In this document: positions 51,711-59,145 of the stretch, piece after piece
How the letters are laid out: each line of letters begins with the position of its first letter
How positions within the stretch are numbered: the first letter of the stretch is position 1
Assembly: GCF_000495435.3 (NCBI RefSeq)
Contig: NZ_AXUN02000181.1
Location: 52,072 to 116,071, forward strand
Reading direction: 5' to 3'
DNA from: Youngiibacter fragilis 232.1
GTDB taxonomy: Bacteria > Bacillota > Clostridia > Clostridiales > Clostridiaceae
DNA length: 64,000 nt
Translations under genes and position numbers: made by a program
The notes under the pieces: model-generated
Seen by the model: the letters and a program-made list of their open reading frames with translations, nothing else
Database searches by the model: none
What the model was told of the DNA's origin: nothing

Positions 51711-53459
51711 TTGATCAGGCTATTTGAAAAAAACGCAACAACCTTCACATCCAATGGAATAAATGTGCTTAATAACCTTATTAAGGCTATCTCTAAGGAA
51801 ATTCTCAATGGTCTATACAGTGCAGAATTTGAAGCGATTTACGATACTACTGGAAAATGGAAAGAGATCATAGAAGGAAGGATTATTCACGCTGATGGCC
51901 AGCCATTCAGGATATATAAGACCCGGAAAGGGATGACAAGCCTTTATGTATATACGAGGCATGTTTTTTGGGACCTTGTCTACAATGAAGTAAGGGATAT
52001 CAGACCCACAAACAAAGGAGCTCAGGCTGCCCTGGAAGATGTTCTTGGGGCAGCTAATTATTTGCATCCATTTACAGCTTTCTCAGATATTTCAACACCA
52101 GCAACTCAGTATTTCATAAATAGAAATGTAACAGACTGCATTATGGGTAACGACAGTATTATTTCCAAATGGAATGGAGAACTGAAGCTAGACGGTTGGC
52201 TCATCTCGATACTGAGTCAAAGAGGCTTGGACAGTGGAGTGACCATCTCATACAGGAAGAATATTCTAGATGTGGAAGTAACGGAAGACTACGATGCACT
52301 AGTAACCAGGATACGCCCTAAAGGTAAAGATGGACTGGAACTTCCAGAAGTTTATGTTGATAGTCCATATGTTAGCTCCTACGTTTTTCCAAGGATCAAG
52401 GAAGTGGAGTTCGATATCGGTATAGACGAGGAAACAACTGAAGAAGAGGCAATTACACAGCTTAGGGCGGCGGCTGCTTCCTACTTCATTGATTCTAAGT
52501 GCGACCTTCCAGTCACTAATATCAAAGTTGATATGTTAAACCTGGAGAATACTGAAGAATACAGGAATTTCAAGTACTTGGTTAAGGTGGAGCTTGGGGA
52601 CACAGTAACTTGCAGGCATCTCGACTTAGGTATTGACCACAAATCAAGAATTATAAGCATTGAGAAGGATCTGCTTCTTGGCAGAACTTCAAAGGTTGAG
52701 ATCGGGGATTTCAAGGAAAGGATGTCAGGTAGTATTACAAAGATTTCTGACACACAAAAAGTGTTAGCCCAGACAGTAGAGAGAAATAATTCTGATTTAA
52801 GTGCTGCAATCCTAAATGCAACTACACTTCTGACGAATGCACTTGGAGGTTACGTACTAAAGCGTAATGGTGAAATCCTAATAATGGATACTGATGATCC
52901 AGCAACAGCTCAGAAGATATGGCGATGGAATATAAATGGTCTTGGTTACAGTTCATCAGGAATCAACGGTAACTTTCCGATAGCAATAACCAACGATGGA
53001 AGGATCAATGCTTCCTTCGTAACAACTGGCGAGCTAAGTGCAAATATAGTAAAGACGGGAATCCTTCAATCAGCGAATGGATCCAGTTGGATAAACCTTG
53101 CTGATGGTACTTTCAGCCTAGGAGCTGGAAGGGTAACAAACAATGATATAAGGTATACTGGCACTTCAATTGAGCAAGCATTAAATGGTAAGGCTGATAT
53201 GAGCACTGTCGAAGATATCAATCAGTACTACAAATTCGATGATGTGATAGGACTAACCATAGGGGACAACAACAGCAACCTTAAGATAAACATCACCAAT
53301 CAGCAGATGAACTTCAAAGATGGAGAAGCTACAGTTGCATACATCAATGGACAGATTATGTATATCAAGTCAGTGCAAGTGCTGGATTCAATGGTTGTTG
53401 GAAACCATAAGGTAGAAAAATATGATGCAAATATTACTCTGGTTAGGTGGATTGGATAG
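51711..53459 (+). CDS. Tail-associated endopeptidase-like protein (Tal)
   Basis: A 582-aa baseplate/tip protein of the prophage-endopeptidase-tail (gp27-like) family. LYSAEFEAIYDTTGKWKEII, RIYKTRKGMTSLYVYTRHVF and YVSSYVFPRIKEVEFDI mark the hub domain (about 1-380); the C-terminal third contains a long helix and a beta structure (NGEILIMDTDDPATAQKIWR). No clear peptidase catalytic motif is visible. It starts at TTG behind GGGGTGGAGGT. Confidence 0.85.
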   Translation: MIRLFEKNATTFTSNGINVLNNLIKAISKEILNGLYSAEFEAIYDTTGKWKEIIEGRIIHADGQPFRIYKTRKGMTSLYVYTRHVFWDLVYNEVRDIRPTNKGAQAALEDVLGAANYLHPFTAFSDISTPATQYFINRNVTDCIMGNDSIISKWNGELKLDGWLISILSQRGLDSGVTISYRKNILDVEVTEDYDALVTRIRPKGKDGLELPEVYVDSPYVSSYVFPRIKEVEFDIGIDEETTEEEAITQLRAAAASYFIDSKCDLPVTNIKVDMLNLENTEEYRNFKYLVKVELGDTVTCRHLDLGIDHKSRIISIEKDLLLGRTSKVEIGDFKERMSGSITKISDTQKVLAQTVERNNSDLSAAILNATTLLTNALGGYVLKRNGEILIMDTDDPATAQKIWRWNINGLGYSSSGINGNFPIAITNDGRINASFVTTGELSANIVKTGILQSANGSSWINLADGTFSLGAGRVTNNDIRYTGTSIEQALNGKADMSTVEDINQYYKFDDVIGLTIGDNNSNLKINITNQQMNFKDGEATVAYINGQIMYIKSVQVLDSMVVGNHKVEKYDANITLVRWIG

Positions 53460-53470
53460 GAGGTGAGGAT

Positions 53471-55399
53471 ATGCCAGACATAAGATTAACAGGAACTCTA
53501 AGCAGTCCTTATGTGAACCACACATACCATCTTTACCTGGATCTCACCATAAACTCACAGAGCATCCAGAACAATACCTCAAACATTACTTTAAGGCAGT
53601 GGGCTTACTCATCCTCTGATACCTACCAGGCATATTCATCAAGTACTACCGGCAACAGCTGCTGGATCAAGATAAATGGATCCAATGTGTTCTATGATAC
53701 TAGGTCTATGGACTTCAGAAACCAGCAGGTTGTGGAGCTTGGAACATACACTGCAGACATATCTCATAACTCAGATGGAACGCTGACAATCGCGGTTTCA
53801 TCAGGTTTTGACATAAACGGACCTAGCTCACTTTATGATGGAGCGGTGTCTAGCTACAATTGGTCATTGACCACAATACCTAGAGCAAGCTTAATAACTT
53901 CATTCCCAGAATTCACAATTGGATCCGGAGTGACAGTCACAGCTCCAAGGTATTCAACAAGTTTCACTAATACCTTCCAGATAAACATCGGAGGTACAGT
54001 AATTGAGACAACCGGCGACTTGGCTCAGGATAGCTACACTTTCTCTGCAGCACAGCTAGATGAGATATATGCAACGATACCTTCAGCAGTTTCCACTACA
54101 GCTACTGCTTATGTGACCACAAAGCTTAACGGATCCCAGATTGGAAGCACTCAGAGCGCTTCTGCTACAGCTAATGTAGGATCAGACATTAGTCCAACAC
54201 TCTCGAGCGTCACAGCTGTTGAGACAGTAACTGCAGTTTCAAACCTGGCACTTGGCACAAATAATTTTGCTCAAACTTTGAGCAGGATCCAGTTCACCAT
54301 TAACGGAGCTGCAGGGGTGAAGTCCAGCTCCATCTCATCATATAAGGTTGTTTTCAACTCAGTAACATACACAAACACATCAAGTGTTGTCGGTACCACT
54401 GGAGCAATAACCTCGACTGGAGCAATAGTTGCAACAGCAACAGTAACTGACAGCCGTGGGAGAATAAGCACTTCAAAGACTGTTACATGTACGCTATTAA
54501 CGTATAACGCTCCTGAAATTTCTGCTTTTTCTGCGTTTAGAAGCGACAGTGGAGGCAATGCTTCGCCTCTTGGAACTTACGCTAAATACACTGCAGCTGC
54601 AACAATAAGCAGTCTTAACAGCAAGAACCAGATAACATATTCAATAAAATCAAAACTAAGGACCAGCGGCACATGGACTACCACCCATGTCAGCACAAGT
54701 CTTGCAGTTGGTACTACTTCATTAAGTGTTACTCCGGTATATGGAACCTATACGGCGACCACCAGCTATGATCTCCTTTTAACAGTTAGTGATAAATTCA
54801 ACTCAGTGACTGCAGGTTATGTGCTCTCAAGCGGCGAAGTTGCAATGTCCTGGAGCAAGACTGGAATAGGAGTTGGTAAGGTCTGGGAGCAGGGTGCATT
54901 AGATATCGGAGGAGATGCTTACTACAAGGGAACAATATTAGAGAGTAGTTTCGTATCTGGTGCTTCGACATTAATAGGAAGAACACTCTCGCCACTTGTA
55001 ACACTGGCATCAGCATCGGCCTGGGGAGACCTTCCTAATGGGTATTGTGGATTCATATCTCATTCATCCGTAGGAGCTCCTCCGGTTTCAAACTATGGCT
55101 ACTTCATTAAGATTGCCTCAAGAGACATGGCTAGAGGTTGGGGTGGAATCTGGATAGACTACAGTGGAACAGGCAATGCCTTCTTTGGTAGGACTACAGA
55201 TGGAAATGTGGCTGCATCATGGACAAGGATTTACACCTCAGATGCTGCAGTATCCCATGCTCACGATAATACTTCAATTTCCCTTTCAGACTATGTGAGT
55301 GGAACAACACCTAAGGTTGCTGGAATTATCTCAGGAACAGGTGCTCCGCCTACAGCAAGCACAGTGCCAACAGGAACTGTGTATCTGAAGTACGTGTAA
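53471..55399 (+). CDS. DUF859-like phage structural/host-recognition protein
   Basis: A 642-aa Ser/Thr/Asn-rich beta protein. The N-terminal half (VNHTYHLYLDLTINSQSIQN, SCWIKINGSNVFYDT, ADISHNSDGTLTIAVSSGFD) resembles DUF859 family proteins of siphovirus tail tips; Ig-like beta segments fill the middle. The C-terminal domain (GYCGFISHSSVGAPPVSNYG, GGIWIDYSGTGNAFFGRT) looks like a receptor-binding head, ending with a GTGAPPTASTVPTGTVYLKY tip. The ATG follows TAGGAGGTGAGGAT; an earlier in-frame ATG at 53447 overlaps the previous gene. Confidence 0.8.
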   Translation: MPDIRLTGTLSSPYVNHTYHLYLDLTINSQSIQNNTSNITLRQWAYSSSDTYQAYSSSTTGNSCWIKINGSNVFYDTRSMDFRNQQVVELGTYTADISHNSDGTLTIAVSSGFDINGPSSLYDGAVSSYNWSLTTIPRASLITSFPEFTIGSGVTVTAPRYSTSFTNTFQINIGGTVIETTGDLAQDSYTFSAAQLDEIYATIPSAVSTTATAYVTTKLNGSQIGSTQSASATANVGSDISPTLSSVTAVETVTAVSNLALGTNNFAQTLSRIQFTINGAAGVKSSSISSYKVVFNSVTYTNTSSVVGTTGAITSTGAIVATATVTDSRGRISTSKTVTCTLLTYNAPEISAFSAFRSDSGGNASPLGTYAKYTAAATISSLNSKNQITYSIKSKLRTSGTWTTTHVSTSLAVGTTSLSVTPVYGTYTATTSYDLLLTVSDKFNSVTAGYVLSSGEVAMSWSKTGIGVGKVWEQGALDIGGDAYYKGTILESSFVSGASTLIGRTLSPLVTLASASAWGDLPNGYCGFISHSSVGAPPVSNYGYFIKIASRDMARGWGGIWIDYSGTGNAFFGRTTDGNVAASWTRIYTSDAAVSHAHDNTSISLSDYVSGTTPKVAGIISGTGAPPTASTVPTGTVYLKYV

Positions 55400-55410
55400 G
55401 GAGAAGAGTA

Positions 55411-56055
55411 ATGGGAACCGTAACAATAAACGCCAATGTAGACAATAACTGCCTTCAGGATGGACCGAATAGCGTATATCGAACTGCAACGAGCAATACA
55501 CTTAGGCAGACAAGCACCACAGCGAGAATAATGGCCCTCAATTGGGACCTAAGCTCTATCCCTGCAAACTGCAGGATAAACTCAGCGACTCTGTATCTCA
55601 GGGTTTATAGTCTTGAGTCTGGAGCAGCGACAATCTATGCGCAGAGATGGCTTGCAGCATGGGGCGCAACCACAATAACCTGGAACAACATGCCGTCAGC
55701 TGCAGGTGATGGGGACAGCTCGGTGAGCACAGGAACCACGCTTAATGTTGATGTGGCAGTACCTGTAACTAATATTGTGTAGGCTTGGTATGAAGGGGGA
55801 GCAGGTAAGTATGGAATCAAGGTTCTATCAAGCACCGCAACAATGGCATACTTCAGAACGCAGGAAAGTGCTGCACCGAACAACGCATACAACCCAAGGC
55901 TCTATGTTGATTACAGTGAGGTCCCAGCTTTCCAGGTAAATGTAGGTGACGTTTGGAAACAGCCTTCAGCCATGTATATAAACATAAGCGATACTTGGCG
56001 GCAGGTGGTCCAAGCCTATATTAATGTTGGAGATGTATGGAGAGAAGTAAAGTAA
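55411..56055 (+). pseudogene. DNRLRE-domain tail protein with in-frame amber
   Basis: A 214-codon frame encoding a DNRLRE-type adhesin/structural domain (ATSNTLRQTSTTARIMALNW, ATLYLRVYSLESGAATIYAQ, TITWNNMPSA) and, after a TAG at 55780-55782, the rest of the domain (AWYEGGAGKYGIKVLSSTAT, YNPRLYVDYSEV). Three short repeats of the V-N-V-G-D-V-W-K type finish it (VNVGDVWKQ, INISDTWRQ, INVGDVWRE). The amber stands where CAG (Gln) is expected, so a single C-to-T change explains it. The product is either truncated to 123 aa or rarely read through. Other genes here end in TAG, so the codon is a normal stop. Confidence 0.8.
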
Positions 56056-56065
56056 GGAGGATGAA

Positions 56066-56683
56066 ATGATAAGCCATGTAACAATATACAAATACGACGA
56101 CAGCTATCAGGTCAGGTATTTCAAGGATACTGTATCCAAGGAGATAGTGATCCAAAAAGCCACTGAAGAGTTAAGACTGATAATTGATAACTTAGTTGAA
56201 TACCTTGAACAGGACCTTCTACCTGAAGAGAAGATAATAGAACTGACAGCTGAAGTTTTAAGAGTAAACATTGAGAAAGAAGAAGTAGTGAACCTAAATA
56301 CGAAGTACAAGGAAACGCTCCTGGAGACTGAGCTGACAGTTGAGCAGATGTTTGAGCTCATGGAGATCTATCCTGAATGGGAACCGGGGATTGACTACTC
56401 TGCTGGTACTATTTTGAAGTATGAGAGTAATCTTTATGAAGTTATTGCACCAGGTCACACATCACAGGCAGATTGGACTCCTGATGCCACTCCAGCTCTA
56501 TTTAAGAAGATTGTACCAGAAGGTGTGATCCCAGAATGGATCCAACCAACAGGTAGTCACGATGCCTATAACACAGAAGACAGAGTAACATTCAATGGTT
56601 TAGTATATAAGTCCCTCATTGATGGAAATGTATGGAGCCCGGAAGCATATCCGGCAGGATGGCAGCAGGTTAATATAGTTTAG
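56066..56683 (+). CDS. Tail protein with two carbohydrate-binding modules
   Basis: A 205-aa protein. The N-terminal 100 residues are helical and charged (KATEELRLIIDNLVEYLEQD), like small phage tail-accessory proteins. The C-terminal half carries two chitin-binding type 3/CBM5-12-like modules: WEPGIDYSAGTILKYESNLY with TSQADWTPDATP, and WIQPTGSHDAYNTEDRVTFN with NVWSPEAYPAGW. These would bind cell-surface sugars and aid adsorption. The ATG follows AAGGAGGATGAA, 10 nt after the DNRLRE gene. Confidence 0.82.
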   Translation: MISHVTIYKYDDSYQVRYFKDTVSKEIVIQKATEELRLIIDNLVEYLEQDLLPEEKIIELTAEVLRVNIEKEEVVNLNTKYKETLLETELTVEQMFELMEIYPEWEPGIDYSAGTILKYESNLYEVIAPGHTSQADWTPDATPALFKKIVPEGVIPEWIQPTGSHDAYNTEDRVTFNGLVYKSLIDGNVWSPEAYPAGWQQVNIV

Positions 56684-56696
56684 CCCAAAGTCCCTC

Positions 56697-56725
56697 TTTA
56701 TTTTATAGAACATATGTTCTATAAT
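56697..56725 (+). promoter_or_regulatory. SOS-controlled promoter with 22-bp palindromic LexA box
   Basis: A perfect TATAAT (56720-56725) with a weak TTTATT -35 (56697-56702, 17-nt spacing) overlaps a perfect 22-bp palindrome at 56703-56724. The core, GAACATATGTTC (56708-56719), matches the Gram-positive LexA consensus. LexA bound here would cover the -10 and block the promoter, so the following genes are probably DNA-damage induced. Confidence 0.72.
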
Positions 56726-56755
56726 GGTTACACAAGGAAAGAGGGAGTGATAAGA

Positions 56756-57016
56756 ATGCAGACCAATCTCTTAGAAGTTGAGACACTAGCATACAGCAAA
56801 CCAGGAGAACCACCGAGGCCTGTAACATTCAGGTTCATGATAAATGACGAGTACATGAAAGGCTCAATCAAGAAGATCAGAGACAAAAAGACTGAGAAGT
56901 TAGCAGGGAACATCATGTACACTTATCTTTGTGATGCTGTGGTGGAGGATAGACCCACAACTGTAAAAATGAAATATGAGCGGGACACCATGAAATGGTA
57001 CCTGTATAACCTATAA
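56756..57016 (+). CDS. SOS-controlled small protein, 86 aa
   Basis: Unknown small protein. QTNLLEVETLAYSKPGEPPR, VTFRFMINDEYMKGSIKKIR and YLCDAVVEDRPTTVKMKYER suggest a compact beta-rich fold with many charged residues and no membrane segment. The ATG at 56756 lies behind a GAAAGAGGGAGTG site; earlier in-frame codons fall in the LexA box. The promoter with LexA box sits immediately upstream, and a PC4/YdbC-like gene follows after 20 nt. The pair therefore looks like a damage-induced passenger of the prophage rather than a virion component. Confidence 0.65.
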   Translation: MQTNLLEVETLAYSKPGEPPRPVTFRFMINDEYMKGSIKKIRDKKTEKLAGNIMYTYLCDAVVEDRPTTVKMKYERDTMKWYLYNL

Positions 57017-57036
57017 AAAAGTGAAGGAGACCGAAT

Positions 57037-57258
57037 ATGGCTGAAATTAAATATGAGGTAACTGCAAAATACGGAGTGCTTTCCACAAGCAAATCAGGCT
57101 GGACCAAGGAAGTAAGAAGCATATCCTGGAATGATAAGGAAGCGAAGTTTGATATTCGCGAATGGGCGCCAGGGGATGAAAAGATGGGAAAGGGCATAAC
57201 GCTGTCAACCGAAGAAATGCGTGAGCTCAAGAAAATACTAAATGGACTCGATTTGTAG
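57037..57258 (+). CDS. PC4/YdbC-like ssDNA-binding protein
   Basis: A 73-aa protein resembling the YdbC/PC4 family: AEIKYEVTAKYGVLSTSKSG, WTKEVRSISWNDKEAKFDIR and EWAPGDEKMGKGITLSTEEM, then a C-terminal helix. The family binds single-stranded DNA through a curved beta sheet with a helical dimer interface. It is encoded 20 nt after the SOS-boxed gene and probably on the same transcript, fitting a role in DNA repair or replication after damage. The start follows GTGAAGGAGACCGAAT. Confidence 0.75.
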   Translation: MAEIKYEVTAKYGVLSTSKSGWTKEVRSISWNDKEAKFDIREWAPGDEKMGKGITLSTEEMRELKKILNGLDL

Positions 57259-57279
57259 TCTGAAACTGTGCCATTTAAG

Positions 57280-57309
57280 CACCTCCAGCATATATAGATT
57301 CTGGAGGTG
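57280..57309 (+). promoter_or_regulatory. Hairpin that buries the ribosome site of the next gene
   Basis: CACCTCCAG at 57280-57288 pairs perfectly with CTGGAGGTG at 57301-57309 around a 12-nt loop. The right arm contains GGAGGTG, the only ribosome site for the gene starting at 57316. In the folded RNA that site is hidden. It could also act as a terminator for the SOS pair, but the T-tract is poor. Confidence 0.65.
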
Positions 57310-57315
57310 TTTGCT

Positions 57316-57522
57316 TTGTATGAATGTTTGATTTGTGGTGGAGAACTTATAGCCTTAGATTATGATCTTGTCTGTGAAAAGAAAAAGCTAATGAGAAAGT
57401 ACCACATGTTCTGTTTTAACTGTGGCGATGAATCCATTATGGATGTCCCAGATACGCGTGACAGTAAGCTTCAGAAAGAAATTCTTGCGGAAATGAGAAA
57501 GGAACCAGATATTTATGTTTAA
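57316..57522 (+). CDS. Small zinc-ribbon protein, 68 aa
   Basis: YECLICGGELIALDYDLVCE at the N terminus and HMFCFNCGDESIMD later give two C-x2-C knuckles, a zinc ribbon. I do not recognise a family. TTG at 57316 has the proper spacing from GGAGGTG; a GTG at 57307 is inside the hairpin. The next gene is another small zinc-type protein with a similarly hidden ribosome site, so the two may be regulated alike. Confidence 0.6.
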   Translation: MYECLICGGELIALDYDLVCEKKKLMRKYHMFCFNCGDESIMDVPDTRDSKLQKEILAEMRKEPDIYV

Positions 57523-57530
57523 AAACTAAT

Positions 57531-57555
57531 CTCCTCAGCATAATAAGCTTGGGAG
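57531..57555 (+). promoter_or_regulatory. Second hairpin over a ribosome site
   Basis: CTCCTCAGC (57531-57539) and GCTTGGGAG (57547-57555) form an imperfect stem (one mismatch, one G-T). The right arm includes the start of GGGAGGGG, the ribosome site of the gene at 57564. Same logic as the hairpin at 57280. Confidence 0.5.
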
Positions 57556-57563
57556 GGGATAGT

Positions 57564-57737
57564 ATGGTAGTTGTAGAATGCGGTTGTGGTAAGAAACAGG
57601 TTCTGCACGATTATCGGATTACAATGGATGATTGTGTAACGTTCAGGGAGTACTCTGGCAAATGTAAATGTGGTGAAAAACTAAGTATGGTTGATATTAA
57701 TCTAAAGGACCTTGAAAAAAGTAGTTACTTGAACTAA
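57564..57737 (+). CDS. Small Cys-rich protein, 57 aa
   Basis: VVVECGCGKKQVLHDYRITM followed by YSGKCKCGEKLSMVDI gives two C-x-C pairs, a probable compact zinc-binding module. No family is recognised. The ATG at 57564 lies behind GGGAGGGGATAGT; earlier in-frame TTG codons are in the hairpin. It is followed by a terminator-like hairpin and then the lysis genes. Confidence 0.55.
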   Translation: MVVVECGCGKKQVLHDYRITMDDCVTFREYSGKCKCGEKLSMVDINLKDLEKSSYLN

Positions 57738-57742
57738 ACGAT

Positions 57743-57775
57743 AAAAGCGTCTTGGAAAACCAAGGCGTTTTATTA
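57743..57775 (+). terminator. AAAA-loop hairpin with T-tract
   Basis: AAAAGCGTCTTGG and CCAAGGCGTTTT pair (one bulged G, one G-T) around AAAA, followed by TTATT. It lies 5 nt after the preceding stop and before the holin gene. Confidence 0.65.
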
Positions 57776-57800
57776 TGCACAAAATAAGGAGGAACAGCAA

Positions 57801-58214
57801 ATGAAAGAAGTGTGGAATAGCATACAGTATGCCTTTGCGGCAATAGGAGGGTGGTTGGGATGGTTTATGGGAGGATTTGATGGATTTCTATATGCCTTGG
57901 TAGTTGTCGTAACAATTGACTACATTACTGGTGTAATGTGCGCAATCCTTGACCGTAAGATCTCCAGTGATATTGGGGGAAAGGGAATATTCAGAAAGGT
58001 AGTCATTTTTACACTCGTAGCACTTGGAAACATAATAGATATCAATATTCTGGGGAAAGTTGGAGTAATTAGGACAGCAGTGATTTTCTTCTACATTTCC
58101 AACGAAGGAATAAGCATACTGGAAAATGCTACGAGACTTGGATTGCCTATACCCGAGAAATTAAGATCCGTTCTGCAGCAGCTAAACGAAGGAGGAGACA
58201 AAGATGGGAACTAA
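57801..58214 (+). CDS. Holin (phage_holin_4_1 / TcdE-like)
   Basis: A 137-aa holin with three hydrophobic segments: FAAIGGWLGWFMGGFDGF (about 12-29), ALVVVVTIDYITGVMCAIL (32-50) and VVIFTLVALGNIIDINIL plus TAVIFFYISNEGISIL (about 68-106). DYITGVMCAI and NEGISILENATRLGLPIPEK are family signatures. It opens the membrane late in infection so the amidase encoded next can reach the wall. The ATG follows AAGGAGGAACAGCAA. It overlaps the amidase gene by 11 nt. Confidence 0.9.
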   Translation: MKEVWNSIQYAFAAIGGWLGWFMGGFDGFLYALVVVVTIDYITGVMCAILDRKISSDIGGKGIFRKVVIFTLVALGNIIDINILGKVGVIRTAVIFFYISNEGISILENATRLGLPIPEKLRSVLQQLNEGGDKDGN

Positions 58215-58905
58215 GAAAATATACCTTTCACCAAGCAACCAGCCTGACAATAAATATGTTGTGGGCAATACAAATGAGAAGATAGAAATGGAAACAGTAG
58301 CAGATAAGATCAAGCAAATCCTAGATTCAGAATATGAATGCGAGACTGTGGTGGCTACTACAAGTCTAACAATAAACGCTTCAGGAAGGCCAAAGGAAGC
58401 CAAAGACAAGGGCTGCGATGTCTACTTAGCCATTCACTCAAATGCAGGTGGAAAGGGAAAGGCCAGCGGAGCTGTGGCCTTCTATCATCCTAACAGTGAT
58501 GGAAGCAAGGAACTGGCTAGAAACATTGTCAGAGAGCTTAATGCTATTTGCCCGATACTGTCAAACAGAGACACTGCTGTGAAGAATGGTATGGAGCTCT
58601 ATGCTGGATATGGCCTTGCTGAGGTAAGGAATCCAAACAAGATAGGGATAACAGCAGTACTCGCAGAGACTGACTTCCACGATAACCCGGCCACAGCAAA
58701 ATGGATAATAGATAACAAGAGTAAGATAGCGAAGGCTTATGTTGAGGCACTCGTTAATACATTTGGTATACCAAAGAAGGTGCAGATTACTGAAGGCAAG
58801 CTTTATCGGGTCCAGGCTGGTGCGTTCAAAGAAAAGAGTAATGCTGAGGAGCTTGTGACTAAGCTTAAGGTTGCAGGATTTGAGAGCTTCATAAAATATG
58901 ATTAA
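58204..58905 (+). CDS. N-acetylmuramoyl-L-alanine amidase (endolysin) with SPOR-like tail
   Basis: A 233-aa endolysin of the Amidase_3 family, cutting the amide bond between MurNAc and the peptide. Catalytic features: His78 in LAIHSNAG and Glu155 in AVLAETDFHD, with the first acidic ligand in NEKIEME. The first zinc ligand, normally His, lies where this protein reads LSPSNQPDN, so a Gln or Asn would replace it, as in a phage subfamily with LSPS-type starts. The C-terminal about 36 residues (LYRVQAGAFKEKSNAEELVT) match half of a SPOR domain for wall binding. Overlaps the holin by 11 nt. Confidence 0.88.
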   Translation: MGTKKIYLSPSNQPDNKYVVGNTNEKIEMETVADKIKQILDSEYECETVVATTSLTINASGRPKEAKDKGCDVYLAIHSNAGGKGKASGAVAFYHPNSDGSKELARNIVRELNAICPILSNRDTAVKNGMELYAGYGLAEVRNPNKIGITAVLAETDFHDNPATAKWIIDNKSKIAKAYVEALVNTFGIPKKVQITEGKLYRVQAGAFKEKSNAEELVTKLKVAGFESFIKYD

Positions 58906-58925
58906 TGGGTAGCAAGGAGAAACAT

Positions 58926-59081
58926 ATGACAAAAGAACAGTTTGAACGAGAGAAGGATTACCGAATTTCTAAGGCTGTAGCTAAATCAATCCTTAATCAA
59001 AATATCATAAACAATGAAGATTTTCGTAAAATAAACAACCTGCTGATTGCAAGATATAAACCAATGATTGGCAGTTTATAG
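58926..59081 (+). CDS. SHOCT-like small protein, 51 aa
   Basis: A short gene missed by simple length cut-offs: MTKEQFEREKDYRISKAVAK, then SILNQNIINNEDFRKINNLL and a RYKPMIGSL end. The amphipathic helix with an I-x-x-E-(D/E)-F/Y-x-K-I pattern is the SHOCT motif. Proteins of this type occur directly before large serine recombinases in Clostridia prophages. The ATG is behind AAGGAGAAACAT, 20 nt after the amidase. A role with the recombinases is inferred only from position. Confidence 0.7.
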   Translation: MTKEQFEREKDYRISKAVAKSILNQNIINNEDFRKINNLLIARYKPMIGSL

Positions 59082-59145
59082 AGGGATATGTAGTTGCTAT
59101 GTATCAAGATGAGAGTTAACATTGGTGCTGAAAGGAGGAGATCAG

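Noticed and set aside
56703..56724. Replication origin palindrome
   Set aside because: GAAC-N4-GTTC core plus overlap with a -10 box fits a LexA site. No iterons or initiator gene are next to it.
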